Source: Saussurea involucrata
Taxonomy: Eukaryota; Streptophyta; Magnoliopsida; Asterales; Asteraceae
Direction: 5' to 3'
Assembly (NCBI GenBank): GCA_033807775.1
Contig: CM066314.1
Span: 148,293,429-148,357,428, forward strand
Length of the DNA stretch: 64,000 bases
Made by a program: the position numbers and the translations under genes. The notes under the pieces were generated by a model, which saw only the letters and a list, made by a program, of their open reading frames with translations, made no database searches and was not told the DNA's origin. Shown here in pieces: positions 1-13,763 of this stretch (position 1 is the first letter of the stretch; every line of letters begins with the position of its first letter).

Positions 1-416
1 AAAGAAACCTAATTCTTAAAAAGAGTGTTTGAATAAGAACATTACCTCTTTGATTTACTGCACCAATTAAAATCCCAGCTGATTATCTTTCAATTCTTCT
101 TCTTCTTCGAACTTCTTCTTCTCTCTCTCTCTCTCTCTCTCTGCCGTATTCACTCACACACACAAACACTTTGGGATATTCTTTTTGTTTACAAATTGAA
201 GACTTCATCTGGTAATTGATATACTAGAGTCGGTCAAGTGGAGAAGTTTGGCATAAAGACCAAATAGACCCTAGGCTTTACTCATTTGGCAAAACTTATC
301 CCCAACCTTCCAATTAAAAATTAAAACTTATCCCTTAACTCTTAACTCCATAAAATACTAAAATAAATACTTACAAAATTCCAATTTTAAATTAGATAAA
401 ATACCTGGTTATTACA
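1..416 (-). mobile_element. 3' LTR (partial) of Ty3/gypsy element G1
   Basis: This stretch is a near copy of 5434-5856 and ends in ...ATTACA just before a polypurine tract on the minus strand (about 418-432). It is therefore the inner part of the left LTR of an element read on the minus strand; the rest lies beyond the window edge. Differences from the other LTR are a shorter CT microsatellite (about 118-141) and 12 extra bases near 330-350. The target-site duplication cannot be checked because the outer end is missing. Confidence 0.88.
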
Positions 417-3400
417 ATATCTCCCCCTTAAAAGAATTCCGTCCCGGAATTCACTCAAGCAACGAACTAGGGTAACTACTGTTGAAAAGATATCAAATTC
501 TACGAAGGTTTAAATTAACTCGAAAATTCACTTATCTCTTAGAAAGAAATAACTTATACTCATATGAATCTAATCCAAATAACAGAACATTATAGGCTTA
601 CTCGGGACATTTACCACGCTAATACTATTTTTAACCTCACCGGCCTTTTACTACAAACGTCGTGTTCTACACTTTTACAATACTAACTCTAAAACGTAAA
701 CATATACTTTCAATATAAAATTTGCTTAGTAAATACTACTTATTTCATATATTCTTTCATGGAATAGAATATACTCAACACGAATCCCTTTATATCACGG
801 AAAAATTTCTTAATTTTATCAAACCCGCAAACTTCATCCTACCATTTCCATTTCCCATGAAAGCATAGCATAATTACTAAAATCACACAACCATACTTAA
901 TTGCACTTGACACCAATTCATCCATCAAATTAAAACAAAGCCTAAATAGCAACTTAATTTCTCGAATATCAGCAAAATACAATTTCAAACATTCCAATTA
1001 TCTCAATAACCTCACCACCATAACTCATACTGACTTCCATCCAAATATCAATACCAATTCATTCCTTAATAAAATAATAAACTCGTTATCACATCAATTC
1101 CTTACATCTCCAACTTAGCACAAAATTACTAACACAAATCTTTAGACATTTGTTTCACTTAAACCACTCCGCAATTTGAAATTTATTAACACCGGCCTCA
1201 CCTTACCTAACTAAAATAATTACCAAATCATCATGTAATAATTTCACTACAAAACTAAGCCGAAAAGAATTCATCACAACTCCGTTAAAAATTTCATGTC
1301 ATTAATCATATAACTCATTAACGACTTAACATGCAAAGTCCAGCACCAAGTTTAAAACAACTCTTTATCTTAAACAACTCCATAAAGAAGGTTCATCACA
1401 CGACCATCAAAATATTTATTGATCATTGCTTTCTTCCCACTAATCATAACACTTAATATAAATCCCTTTTTCAACTTAAATTCTCCAATCTATGGGAAGT
1501 ATTAGGTAAACATCCAACCCATTGAATCATTTTTCTATATACCGCAAACTCTCAAGCATCAATTTCTTATACTTTATTATCATAGTATGCATATTCTCTT
1601 TCAGTCAAGTCCAGGTTATCAGCAACCTAGTTTTCTAACCTTGCGACCCACTATCGCCAACGCTTCCCCCACATCATTCCATCTTTGATCCAGTCCGGTG
1701 TTTTCTAACGGTACAACCTTACTTGCTTCGGCTAAGCCCTTCCGCAGAATCGACACGGGAAAGGCTGAATGAACTCTCACTATGCGTAACCCTTCAATAC
1801 CCAGGCGTATACCAACAATTTAGTACCCTCCTAACTGCAACAACTCTTACTCCAAGAGAAAAACCCGCGTGATACAAACAAGGTATAACATCCCAGATCA
1901 ATCATACCAATATCATTCACAAATCCTGACTCCAGGTTCACCTCATCCTACTACCCTTGCTATGACAGAATCTCCACTAGTCATGACGAGTCGCCTCGCG
2001 AATGCACAGTCGCATACAGTGTGAAATCAGATAGACATTCGAAATAAAGATTCTGTCCCACAACAGTTAGACTCAAACAAGAGCTGCGCAATAGAACTAA
2101 ATCAAATATTCTAAGCCTATTTAGTTCCTACTGTATACCACTTATAAGGTAGTCACTTAACAACCTATCAGGACTAGCATAAATTTCTACTGGCAAGTAG
2201 TAGTCATGCAGCAAAGTGTAATAAGCACTAGGCAATCTAGCATACATACTCCTATGTTCTAGAAAGCAATAAATTACACTAAGTACTCTACCTTTTCCCT
2301 TGGTCTCGGCTGACTGTACACACTGCGCCTTCGATCACCGTCTCTAAAATGTCCCAACAATCCAACACTCAAAAAAATAACGACATTCTACTCCCCAATA
2401 GATTACAAAATCAACTTGGAGTATCACCTTAACCCGTAGTTGAATTTTCTCCATAGGTCATCCCCAACTCTACCGTCACTTCTCTAATCCAAAATAAATC
2501 TAAGACAGACAACACTTTCTTGCATTAATTACACCGACCCCGAACCTTAGATTACAATTGATTTCCACACTTGCCACCACATCACTCTCATACTACTACC
2601 ACGTCCTATCCCATGGTCCTTCACCCCGATCATTACATTCGATTATTTTCTTCTACTCTTTCCTCAACATAAAATATGTTTCCCCAAGGATAGCTCACTA
2701 GGAGGTGCTTACTCTAGACCGACCCTATGAGCTAGCTTTCTTTCACCTCCAAACCAATCGTACACACCCAATTCCCACAATTACTATACTTAACCAATAA
2801 TTTCACCACACCTCATAACAGGAATTTAACCGAGTTAATCCGAAATCACATCCATTGCCCGAAACAACCACACACTTTTTCATTTTTCAAATATCGTTAA
2901 CATATTCTTTCAAAACGATAATAAACAAATTGGATCTACACTATACACCCATCCTTAAAATATAACAACCATAAAAACATCTTTATAACAAAATCAGTAC
3001 ATCTTTATTTCACCTCGTGCCTCTTTCAGCACAAAATTATATATATATACATATATATTTTTATATATCACAAATCATTTAACACGTTTAAAATTTTATT
3101 CATAACATAAACTTTAACATTTGGAGGCATAACCTAGCGTTTGAAATACTGAATTATACATAACGCCACATTCTACACTTTCGCAATAACTTTCCAAAAT
3201 TCTAATCATGCACCTTCAATTTGAAAAATTGCAAACAATTGCAAGTGTTAGATCATTCATTCCAATTTAAACTACCATCCACTTTCGTTCTCATACAATA
3301 AATTTTACTACCACCTTGATAAATCTTTCGAATCCAAACACATATGATAACGGGTTATCACCTTGATCACTAATAGCTTTTCCTCACTAATCACTCCCAA

Positions 3401-4266
3401 AAACAATTTTCACTTTCTAGTTCAATTATCCTTGATTTCTCACTTAAATTTATCCCAAGCAATATCATAATGAATAAGCATACTAAATTAGATATCATCC
3501 AAAATATTTGTTACACTCTTACTAAATTAGAACCAACCTCTTTTCACATCAAATGCTTCCAAACCTACACTCTTACTAAGCCTTATCGAAATTAATTCAT
3601 ATATCCTTGATATAAAACTTGTTAACAAACGGAAACTTTAAATCAATCACTCGACAATCTCTTCTTTCATCATAACTACTTATTCCAATATATACCGAAT
3701 TACCAAGGATCACTTATCATTACCTAATCGACAATTTTAACAAAAATCAAGTTCCAACACCATCCTATACTTACTACTACCTCAAATTCCGACAACATTA
3801 TCAAAATAACTTAATAGGCACTCCACTCTTATCTATATTACCAATACAATTATCAAATTCTTTTCTAACGCATATAAGCAACAAAAGATTGAAAACACAA
3901 TTAATCAGTTTGTACCGAAGTCAAATAGCACTTTAGCACGTGTAGAGTTTATATAAATATACCTGTCTTCGTCTCTATCCATACGTCGAGACCGACTTGC
4001 CACTCCGTAGATTTCAACAAGGTTAATATACACATAGGCACATACCCCATATAATAAGGTATTCCAGTCCAATCATGTAACTGTAAGTTCACAATTACAC
4101 TGGCCAGGTGTAACTCGAATTTACCTTACATGATGTTCCTTCTACCTTTTTATACTTAACATCCCCATGTTCTAAAAATAATAGGGACATCATACTTCAC
4201 ATGCAGTTTAAGTCTAGGTACAGATACTAATACCTAAATCCCTTAAACTATGGCTCTGATACCATC
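417..4266 (-). mobile_element. Degenerate internal region of Ty3/gypsy element G1
   Basis: The segment lies between two LTR copies and has no open reading frame of useful length. It starts beside the same polypurine tract and palindromic GAATTC-type motif seen in intact element G3. It ends with a leader-like region (about 4005-4266) closely matching the G3 leader. Around 3720-3960 it matches the antisense of the G3 aspartic-protease region, including the codons around the DSGA active site, followed by an abrupt jump to leader sequence, so gag appears deleted. The rest is AT-rich and unreadable. It is a decayed or non-autonomous relative of G3 that would need G3-type proteins to move. Confidence 0.75.
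4252..4264 (-). promoter_or_regulatory. Primer-binding site (initiator tRNA-Met) of G1
   Basis: The plus strand reads GGCTCTGATACCA, so the minus strand reads TGGTATCAGAGCC, the classic complement of the 3' end of plant initiator tRNA-Met. It lies two bases inside the right LTR, which fixes that LTR as the 5' LTR and the element as minus-strand. Confidence 0.88.
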
Positions 4267-5546
4267 TGTAACATCCCGCAAAATGAAACATACATATAAC
4301 ATATATTCCATAACATATTTACAATAAAGTACTTCATGTTTCACATTTGGTCCCATCTAAAGTCTGAACATAAAAAAATTCATTACAACTTGATCCACTT
4401 TAAATTACATAGTAATAACAAAAGTATAACTACAAAAGCATCCATAGTATCATGATGAAAATCTTCTCCAAAGCTAGCCGACAAGTACTCTATTTACTTG
4501 TTCTTACGGGAATCATCACCTGGAATACATAATTTTTAAAATAGAAAATGAGGGTTAGACCTAAGGGTCTAGTGAGTAAATCCCTGACATTTGTAATTCA
4601 TTAAAAACTCATTTATATAAAACACTATTTATATAAATACACATACCACACACGTAAGTTAATACCAACTAACAATTATTCACCATACATGTCTCATTCC
4701 ACCTTATCCCTCCACCAATGGCCAATATCAATTGGTTGCGAGCCAATTTATCACACCGGTCCAAAGCCCGGCCACGTATTATATTATCATATAATACTCA
4801 CGTAATTATAATATCTCAATATATTATAATCACCCACGTATGACATATTCATACCACATATCAAATATTTGTTATTCACATAATGCATTCCAGTAAAATA
4901 CTTTTTAAAGTAAAACTCACCTGATCTTTTAAGCAGAGGTCCTTCAAACTTTCCTCAATTTAGATTATCTTTTAACCCAGATCCTTAGTATCTGAAACAA
5001 ATTAAAGTATACATACTCTTTAACACATAAACAGGAAAACCCAACTTTTCGCAACCCACTATTACGAAAAGTTTACTTTTCGCAACCTGCAGTTGCGAGT
5101 TCCACACTTTTCGCAACCAACAGATGCGAAAACCTCACTTCTCGCAAACCACAGTTGCGAGTTCCCTACTTTTCGTGACCAACAGATACGAAAACCTCAC
5201 TATGCGTTTTAGCTGCTTGCGAAAAGTGGACTTTTCGCAACCAAGGCTTGCGAATTCCTACTTTTCGCAAAAACACTGTTCATCGTCTTTATCAGATAAG
5301 TTCAGTTCAGTTGCAGGAATTTCATCTTATACCCAGATTCTACATAAGTGTTCTAAACCCCTTTTAACACCCTAAATTGTAACTAAAAGATCACAATTTC
5401 ATCTAAAATTACCTAAACCCACCTCAAAATCAAAAAGAAACCTAATTCTTAAAAAGAGTGTTTGAATAAGAACATTACCTCTTTGATTTACTGCACCAAT
5501 TAAAACCCAAGCTGATTATCTTTCAATTCTTCTTCTTCTTCGAACT

Positions 5547-5597
<51 letters not shown>

Positions 5598-5856
5598 GTA
5601 TTCACTCACACACACAAACACTTTGGGATATTCTTTTTGTTTACAAATTGAAGACTTCATCTGGTAATTGATATACTAGAGTCGGTCAAGTGGAGAAGTT
5701 TGGCATAAAGACCAAATAGACCCTAGGCTTTACTCATTTGTCAAAACTTATCCCCAACCTTCCAATTAAAAATTAAAACTTATAACTCCATAAAATACTA
5801 AAATAAATACTTACAAAATTCCAATTTTAAATTAGATAAAATACCTGGTTATTACA
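4267..5856 (-). mobile_element. 5' LTR of Ty3/gypsy element G1
   Basis: This 1590-bp LTR is bounded on the plus strand by TGTAACATCCC and ATTACA. It contains a cluster of short inverted words of the type TTTCGCAACC ... GTTGCGA at about 5040-5280, and a long CT microsatellite at about 5550-5594. A small open frame at 5124-5375 arises only from the repeat cluster and is not a gene. The right flank begins CCTAG; its partner lies off the window. Confidence 0.88.
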
Positions 5857-6665
5857 CCTAGCCCTAGTAAGTCTTATGTGTTCCATTTGGTAAAGAGATA
5901 ATTGTATCTAATTGTTTCAGATTCTGTGAATTTGGAGTAAAAGCTGAATCGTTTTGAGAAAAGCTTGGAAGCGTTTTGATAAGCAAACAGGTGAGTTTTA
6001 CTTTAAAATGTTTTCAAACTGGAATACATATATGTGGATTGAGAATGTGATAAATAGTGTAATAATGTGCATATGTATGAAGTATGATATATTGAGGTGT
6101 ATATTATATTTATACGGGCTTTACACTACACGAGTGCACGTTGGCCGGGCTTAGGACCGGTGGAGTTGGCTGTACGGAGGGACAGTGAAGCTGGCTGTAT
6201 ATTAGTGCAGCGGAGTAAAATGATTAGTTGGCTCGCAACCAATTAATATGGCCATGAGAATGAGACAGGAAAGTACACAATGCATGAGTCATAGTTGGTA
6301 TTCATATTTGTGTTATGTATAAGGTGTTTGTGCAAATGATTTTAAACTGACAGGGATTTTCTCACTTAGACCACTAGGTCTAACCCTCATTTTGTTTTAA
6401 AAATATGTATTCCAGGTCGTGGATCAAGTAAGAGCAAGTGAGAAGGTTAATCTGTGGCTAGCTTTTGGAAGACTTATGTTTTGAAGACCATTACATGTTT
6501 TGTAGTTATAACTTTGTTATTAAGTAGCATAAAGTTTGTAATGAAATACTTATTATGGTTGTAAAGACTAAGGGACCGTACATGTTCTATGATGTATCTT
6601 TTTTTATGAAACGATGTTATGCAATATATGGTATTTGTGTATGTTTGGGAAACCGGGTCGTTACA
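5857..6665 (+). mobile_element. Truncated Ty3/gypsy LTR, plus orientation
   Basis: The segment is an inverted, diverged relative of the G1 and G3 LTRs. It has GTGAGTTTTACTTTAAAA, a block matching the AGACC..AGGTCTAACCCTCATTTT part of the G3 LTR on the opposite strand, and a terminal GGGTCGTTACA at 6665, where copia pol coding sequence resumes. No primer site or internal region follows, so it is probably a solo LTR inserted in SIRE-A. Its 5' part has been split off by the G1 insertion, so it cannot be shown in this window to be solo. Confidence 0.72.
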
Positions 6666-9573
6666 CCTGTTTCTTCTCAAAAGCCTCATCTGATGTCAAC
6701 TGGCTATGGCATAAGAGGCTCTCTCATCTCAACTTCAAGACACTGAATACTCTTTCTTCTAAAGAGTTGGTCACTGGTCTACCTCAACACTCATACGCCA
6801 AGGAGTCCTTATGTTCAGCGTGTGAGAAAGGGAAACAGACCAAAGCAAGCTTCAAATCTAGGCAAGTTTCCTCAGTGTCATCTCCTCTACAACTTCTCCA
6901 TATGGATTTGTTTGGCCCTGTTAACAAACAATCCATCGCTGGAAAGAAATATACATTGGTCATAGTTGATGAATTCTCTCGCTATACCTGGGTAATGTTT
7001 CTCCGTTCTAAGAGTGACACCCCTGAAGAACTCATCGCTTTTGTTAGGAAAATGGAAGTCCTGAACAACATGACCATTCGCTCAATAAGGAGTGATCATG
7101 GGACTGAATTCAAAAACAGTTCTCTTGATTCCTTCTTTGAAAGCAAGGGTATTTCTCACAACTTTTCTTCAGTGAGAACACCGCAACATAATGGAGTCGC
7201 TGAAAGAAGAAATAGAACTATCATTGAAGCCGCACGTTCAATGCTCAGCGATTCTCACCTGCCTACTCAGTTTTGGGCAGAAGCTATCAACATTGCTTGT
7301 TTTACTCAAAACAGGTCACTGATCGTCAAAAGATTCAAAAAGACAGCCTATGAACTTTTTCATGGGAGAAAGCCTTCTATCAGCTTTCTTCACATCTTTG
7401 GATGTCAGTGTTTCATACTGAACAACAGAGATGCCCTTGGAAAGTTTGACCCAAAGGCTGATGATGGAATCTTTCTTGGATATTCTTCAATCTCCAAAGC
7501 CTTCAGAGTCTTCAATCGAAGAAGACAGATTGTCGAAGAAACTATCCACGTCACCTTTGACGAATCCCGTTCAACAAACTCTAGACCTTCTGCTAATACT
7601 GAAGAACTGAATCAATGGATGTTCTCTCATCTTGGTGATTCAGAAGATATTCCCACTCCTCATACTCATCTCGCTGAAGATGATGGTCCTACTATCATCC
7701 CAAGCATGCAGACTAGTGAAGCTGAAACTTCATGGGTCTCAGTTGTTCCTTTAAACACTATGTCTGCCTCTGAACCTTCTATCTCAGACATACCATCTAC
7801 TTCTCAGCAATCAGTGAATGTAATGACATCTGCACCTCTTCCTCTCTTAGTTGATATACCAGAAGCTGCTGAAGCCTCATCTTCAGCTCCTCAAGTTTAG
7901 GTTGAGTCAGCGACTCATGCTCCGGCTCAGCGATGGACTATCAATCACCCTATTGAACAAATTCTTGGTGATCCAAACGCTGGTGTTCAGACTCGACGAA
8001 GTGTAGGTAATATTTGTTTATTTGTTAACTTTATTTCTCTGATTGAACCAAAGAAAACGGATGATGCCCTCCAAGATCCAAACTGGGTCAGCGCTATACA
8101 AGAAGAGCTGACAGACTTTGAAAGAAACAAAGTTTGGAAGCTTGTTCTTCGTCCATCTGACAAGTCAGTAATAGGCACTAAATGTGTCTATCGAAACAAG
8201 TTGGATGAACATGGAACTGTAACCCGCAACAAGGCTCGACTTGTTGCTTAGGGATACAGACAAGAGGAAGGTATAGATTACGACGAAACCTTTGCTCCAG
8301 TGGCAAGACTAGAAGCCATTCGTCTTTTCTTAGCTTACGATGTACACAAAGACTTCAAAGTTTATCAAATGGATGTTAAGTCAGCGTTCCTAAATGGAAA
8401 GCTGAATGAAGAAGTCTACGTGGAACAACCTCCAGGATTCTCAGATCCTAAGCATCCAGGTTATGTTTATAAATTGGATAAGGCACTCTATGGCTTAAAG
8501 CAAGCTCCTCGTGCATGGTATGACACTCTCTCATCTTATCTCCTTATCGAAAAATTTGAGCGTGGTAAAATTGACAAAACTCTATTTTTCAGGAAAGTAA
8601 AAGGTCATATTATTCTTGTTCAAATATATGTCGATGATATTATATTTTGTTCTACTAACCCTGACTTGTGTACTCGTTTCGCTGATAGAATGAAAGCTGA
8701 ATATAAAATGAGTATGATGGGTGAGCTAACATATTTCCTTGGTTTTCAGATAAAACAGAATGAAAAAGAAACTTTCATTAATCAGGGAAAGTATGTTAAA
8801 GATATGCTGAAGAAATTTGATTTAACTCAGAGCTCAGCTATGAAAACCCCTATGGCACCGCCGCTGACACTAAACAAGGATCCTTCTGAAATACCTGTTA
8901 ATGTCACGATATACCGTGGGATGATCGGCTCTCTTCTGTATCTTACAGCTAGCCGACCTGATATTATGTACGCAACCTGTTTGTGCGCACGATATCAAGT
9001 TGAACCTAAGGAATCTCACTTGATCTCTGTAAAGAGAATCTTTCGATACCTTAAGGGTACTCCTAACCTAGGTCTTTGGTATCCCAAAGACTCAGGGTTT
9101 GATCTAATCGCCTATTCAGATAGGGATTTGCAGGTTGCAAATTGGATAGGAAAAGCACCACAGGAGGCTGTCAGCTCCTAGGTGGAAAGCTGGTGAGTTG
9201 GACAAGTAAAAAGCAAAACTCGGTGTCCACCTCAACCGCTGAAGCTGAGTATGTAGCTGCTGGAAGTTGTTGTTCTCATGTCTTGTGGATGAGAAATCAA
9301 CTACTGGACTATGACCTTCAACTCTCAAAAATTCCAATCTATTGCGACAGCACTAGTGCCATCGCTATAGCCAATAATCCAGTGCTACACTCAAAGACCA
9401 AACACATCGAAATCAGGTATCATTTTATCAGAGATCATGTGATGAATGGTGATATAGAACTTCATTTTATCCCAACTGACTTTCAGTTAGCTGATCTTTT
9501 CACCAAACCTCTTGATGAGACAAGATTCAACTTTCTCATCAGCGAGCTTGGAATGTTGAACTTTGAAGAATAA
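6666..9573 (+). pseudogene. Copia pol of SIRE-A: integrase, RT and RNase H, broken
   Basis: The reading frame begins with a GAG-pre-integrase motif (WHKRLSHLNF). It continues through the integrase core with its three acidic residues in context (HMDLFGP, SDHGTEF, NGVAERRNRT), the reverse transcriptase (MDVKSAFLNG, YVDDIIF) and RNase H (STAEAEYVAA), ending LADLFTKPLDETRF and a stop. Lesions are TAG at 7898-7900, TAG at 8249-8251 (both look like CAG to TAG) and a one-base loss near 9124-9128 that shifts frame ahead of RNase H. The 5' third is missing at the junction with the Ty3 LTR. It encoded the replication and integration enzymes but cannot make them now. Confidence 0.88.
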
Positions 9574-9672
9574 AATCTTCAGCGGTACGCATTTGATCAG
9601 GGGTAATATGAACTTGTATAACCCTTTCTATCATCTTCTCTCTGAACAAAAATGATTCGCTGATATCAAGAA

Positions 9673-12600
9673 ATGGCATCTACTACTGACACTCGTACTG
9701 CGAAGTCTCCCACTGCCGCTGAGGTTACTAAGTTCACAAAGGCTCCTTAGGTTAAGTTCGATCTCAAGAAAGTTACGTTTCAACACAACAATCCCTATGC
9801 TCCCTTCGAATTCCCTGAAAGGAAACGGGTCACACATCTGGATGACGCTGTGAACTTTCTCAAAATTTGTCCTTTGTCCACAGCTCTTACTATTGCACCC
9901 TCTGCACATCGATATCTTCTAGCTCAGTTCTGGTATACTGCCAGAAGAGCTCAGGTCCCCTCAACCAAAGATCCCAAGAAAATGGTTGATGTCATTCTCT
10001 GTGACACCAAACATGGAACTTCCAAGATCACCCCGCATCATATCAGGCGTGCTCTAAACCTTCCTGGCAGTACCAGAGAAATCCGTTTTGTCCCTCTACC
10101 AAATCCCAAAAACAACCATACCGATAGGGAAACCCTGATTGCATTCTTTGATGCAATGCACTATACATGGGACACAGGGAGAGATGGACTTCCTGAGAAG
10201 AAACTGACTTCCATTAAGAAGTCAAAGATGCCCAGCGAGATGAACTTCATCTTTGCTCATTTGATCAGCTGCCTAACAGCGAATACTGGGTCAACTGACC
10301 AAGCATCCCAATCCCGACAGGCCATGGGATACTCGTTGCTGAAGGGTCTTCATGTTGATTGGGCATCAATCATCTACGAAGATCTGGCGTTCAGGGTGGG
10401 CATGGCTGACAGACCAACATGTGTTCCATATCCAAGGTTTGTCAGTGCTCTCTTTCTACACGCACTTGGGAATGAATACCCAAATGTATGTGACCTAAGA
10501 CTCTCTCAGGTTGGCGCTAAGGTGCTCGACTTCAGCCCCATGCCAAACGAGGTACGTCTTTCTACTATCTTATCTATTCTCAATCCTCCTTCTTCCACTT
10601 CTGCAGCTACTTCAGCGGAAATCCCCACCGCTAATACCCAAGCTGCAACCTCCACTCCTTCTCGAAAAAGGAAACATTCTACTTCCCAACTTGATTCTGA
10701 AAGGATCAACAAAACCAAGGAGCAACCCCCAAAGCCCTCACAGGCTGAAGACTCCATGACTCTTTTTGTACAAGAGTCGCTGGATAGTTCCGTGGTACGC
10801 TCTGCCACAGCTGAAAAAGCCACCCCTTCCATCCCAACTTCAGCGTCTCTAAACGCTGAGGTTATAAACTTGGAACTGAACCCCCCTCATTCAGGCTCTC
10901 TACAGACTGAAGAAGTATTTATCAGCGGATCCAACGCTGAACCCGTTACCAAAACCCTCTTCTCAACCATCACTCCTCCCACTCTTTCTTTGGACACTAC
11001 ACCTATTTTACCCACTTTCTCTGCACAAAACATCATCCTCAGCGACACTTCTGTTGATCACCTTCAGAAGATGATGGCGCAGAACACAGGACATGCAGGC
11101 ACTTCTCAGCGACAAGGCTCTTTGGATGACGATATGGAAACATTTACAAGCCATCGAGACTTCAATGATTTCGTCAACCACCCTGCAGGTATACACAAAC
11201 TCTCAAACACTCCTCTCTCAAAACCCTAAACTTCTGAGCTTTCCTTTGTTCACAAGTTGTTTACTGTTACAGGTCCTAATTTGGGAGATATTCACACCTC
11301 CCTGAAAGATCTAGTGACAAAGGTGGAATCTTACAACACCACTCTCTCCACTAACTCTTCAGCGGTTACAGACGCTGGAGAGAATCTCAAGTCCTTGACC
11401 ACTGAGGTCGAGAAGAAAGCCTCCAGTGCTGATCTGGAGAAGGTGTCAGGTAGCATTGGAACTTTTGCTACTACTCTTGCTGACAACTCCACCGCCATCA
11501 ACAATCTCAACTTCACCAATGCCACCCTTGCTACAAACTTCTCTACTTTGTCCAATAATGTCACATCATTGAAGACAGAGGTTGGAACTCTGAAGGGTGA
11601 GGTCTCCACGGTCAAGACTGAGGTTAGCACTGTTAAGGATCTCTTGCAGCAAATCCTCGATCGCCTGAATGCTGCTACCTGTGCCCCTTCGCACTTTACT
11701 CAGGCTGATCGAGAGGATCTTCAAAGCCTCAATCCTGCTATTTCTGGCCTGGAAGACAGAATAGTAGTGATTGAAACCTTCATGGGAATCACTGGCCTGG
11801 AAGACAGTGATCCTATAACTGCAGCTGATATTCCATTTACCTCCCCCACTCATCATGTGGAAGAGGGGGAGAAGAACGATGAAGGTCTTCCCCATAATGT
11901 TGAGGGGGAGACAAAAGAAACTGATGCTGCTGCTGCTGCTGTTTCAACCGAACAACCTCGGGGAGTTGAAAACCCTGAGGGAACCAAGAAACCTCCCTCT
12001 GTATCTGAGGGGGAGCAACTCGAAGAGCAACATGATGAAGTTGTTGCTGATGTTACTACACCTTATGCTGACGAGGTCGAATCTGAAGAAAAAGCGGAAG
12101 ACGATGAACCAATCGACATCGATGATGATGAACCATCATCATCCCCTGAAAACGATGATGATGACGATGATGACGATTTCTTTTTCGTCCAGCCTATTAA
12201 GAATGCTCCTGCTCTAAAAGGGATTTCGATAAACGAACCATCAGGGGAGAAGACAAAGACTGCAGCGTCTAAAGCTGACAAAGGCAAAAATAAAGGTGTT
12301 TCATCTGAAGAAAACTTGGCTATTCTTTTCAGCAAGCCAGTTTGTCAGGTACAATATCTCCTCTTCCCTTACACTGCATCCCTCCTCTATCCCTTCTCAA
12401 TCTAAGTTCTCCTCTCCATAAAACCTCTATACACTTAAACCCCCTTCTTTTCTCTATCTCCTTCTTCCCAAATGATCATATTAAAACGACCATTGTGTCT
12501 CAGCTAGTCCTCTCCCCTGCTTGAGGATCCTGCTGAAGTCTCTCCTGCTACAACTCCAATAATCCCAGCCACAAGAGCTGTTGAAATAATCCCAGTCTTG

Positions 12601-13763
12601 GATTTCACCACTGAGACTGAAGAACAAGAAGAAGAAGAAGAGCTGCTCTCTCACAAAAACAGACATTCCTTAACTTCTCAAAAGCTAAGTGAAGAGGATC
12701 AGAAAAAGAGAGATGAAATGATCAAGAAGCTTGAAGATCTGCGAATCATCCTCCCTCGCTCCAAAGTCACTCCTATTCCTACAAAGTTCAGGTTATCAAA
12801 GAAATAATTCGCTGATCACCTCAGAGCTGAAAGATTACTCGCCGAAAGAAGGGAAGCTGAAGAAAAAGATAAAGCCTATGCCATCCAGCTTGTCCAACAA
12901 TCGGTGAAGGACCCTGATCTGAAAAGAACTCCCATTGAATTCCAACTTCACTTATGGGAAGACGCCCAAAAGATCATTTAAGAAAAGCCAAGGTATCTGA
13001 TTCTACCTTGGAATGGTGCAAAGAAAGACTGCACTATCGATATCGGGCTGCCAGAATTCACAAGGTGATCATCAGAGGAAGAACGACCATAGGTGTTCCA
13101 GTTGTTAAGGTCGATTTATTCAGAGAAAATGGTACCAAGGAAAACATCTATTCTGCTATGATCAAGATGTACGGTTTCTCTGAATGGTTGGAGATGCGAA
13201 TAGCCATTCAGCGATCTAGCTCACAACATAAGAGCCATGTCGAGAAAATCATAAATTCTCAGATCGACTTGGTTTCATCTGTTGTGGATATTCCTCCTCC
13301 TCCCACAAATCCAACTCGACAAAGAAGGGCCTCTGCAAAGAAAAAGATAATATCTTCAGACTCAGGTCCTCCTATCCGGAACGAAACAGGTATTGGATTC
13401 TCATGTGCTGAAGTACTTGGTCCTGAACCTGACCTCTCAGCGCTTGATACCTCCCTGCCCCCTGGTGAACGCTTCATCCCTGGAAAAGTCTTAAGCGAAC
13501 CTTATGGGATATTCTTTCACGGCTATGATGGACGAGAACGTTTTCAACGCGTCTCTGAGCTTCCCATCACTCCTATCGAACAGCTCAAGGATCTCATATA
13601 TTGGTGTGGATTCAGAAATGATCTTCTCGGTCAACACCTCAAGCCCCTGATCTTTAATGAAGCAAAGAACAAACGAGATCTCGGAGTAACAGTCCCTGAC
13701 TGGATGATCCCTACAACAAAGACCCTTGATGAACTTCTCATTAAGGAAGAACCTTTTGGCTGA
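9673..13763 (+). pseudogene. Env-like gene of SIRE-A with two apparent introns
   Basis: A start codon lies 100 bp after the pol stop. The frame then runs through three exon-like blocks: 9673-11188, 11273-12348 and 12508-13763. The gaps 11189-11272 (84 bp) and 12349-12507 (159 bp) begin GT, end AG and join open frames in phase. Block 1 carries the conserved domain shared with SIRE-B (motifs HLISCL, DQASQSRQ, DWASIIYEDL). Block 2 begins with a Thr/Ser/Asn-rich predicted coiled coil and ends with an Asp/Glu-rich stretch. Block 3 is basic and charged. No clear signal peptide or membrane segment is visible, so 'env-like' rests on position only. Breaks are TAG at 9748, TAA at 12805 and a frameshift near 12966-12985. 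The function of these proteins is unknown. Confidence 0.7.

Noticed and set aside
4252..4264. TGGTATCAGAGCC strings as possible tRNA genes
   Set aside because: They are only the short primer-binding sites complementary to initiator tRNA-Met; no cloverleaf surrounds any of them.
5040..5280. Regularly spaced TTTCGCAACC repeats that resemble a CRISPR array
   Set aside because: They lie in an LTR of a plant retrotransposon, have irregular spacers that are themselves repeat variants, and there is no cas context.
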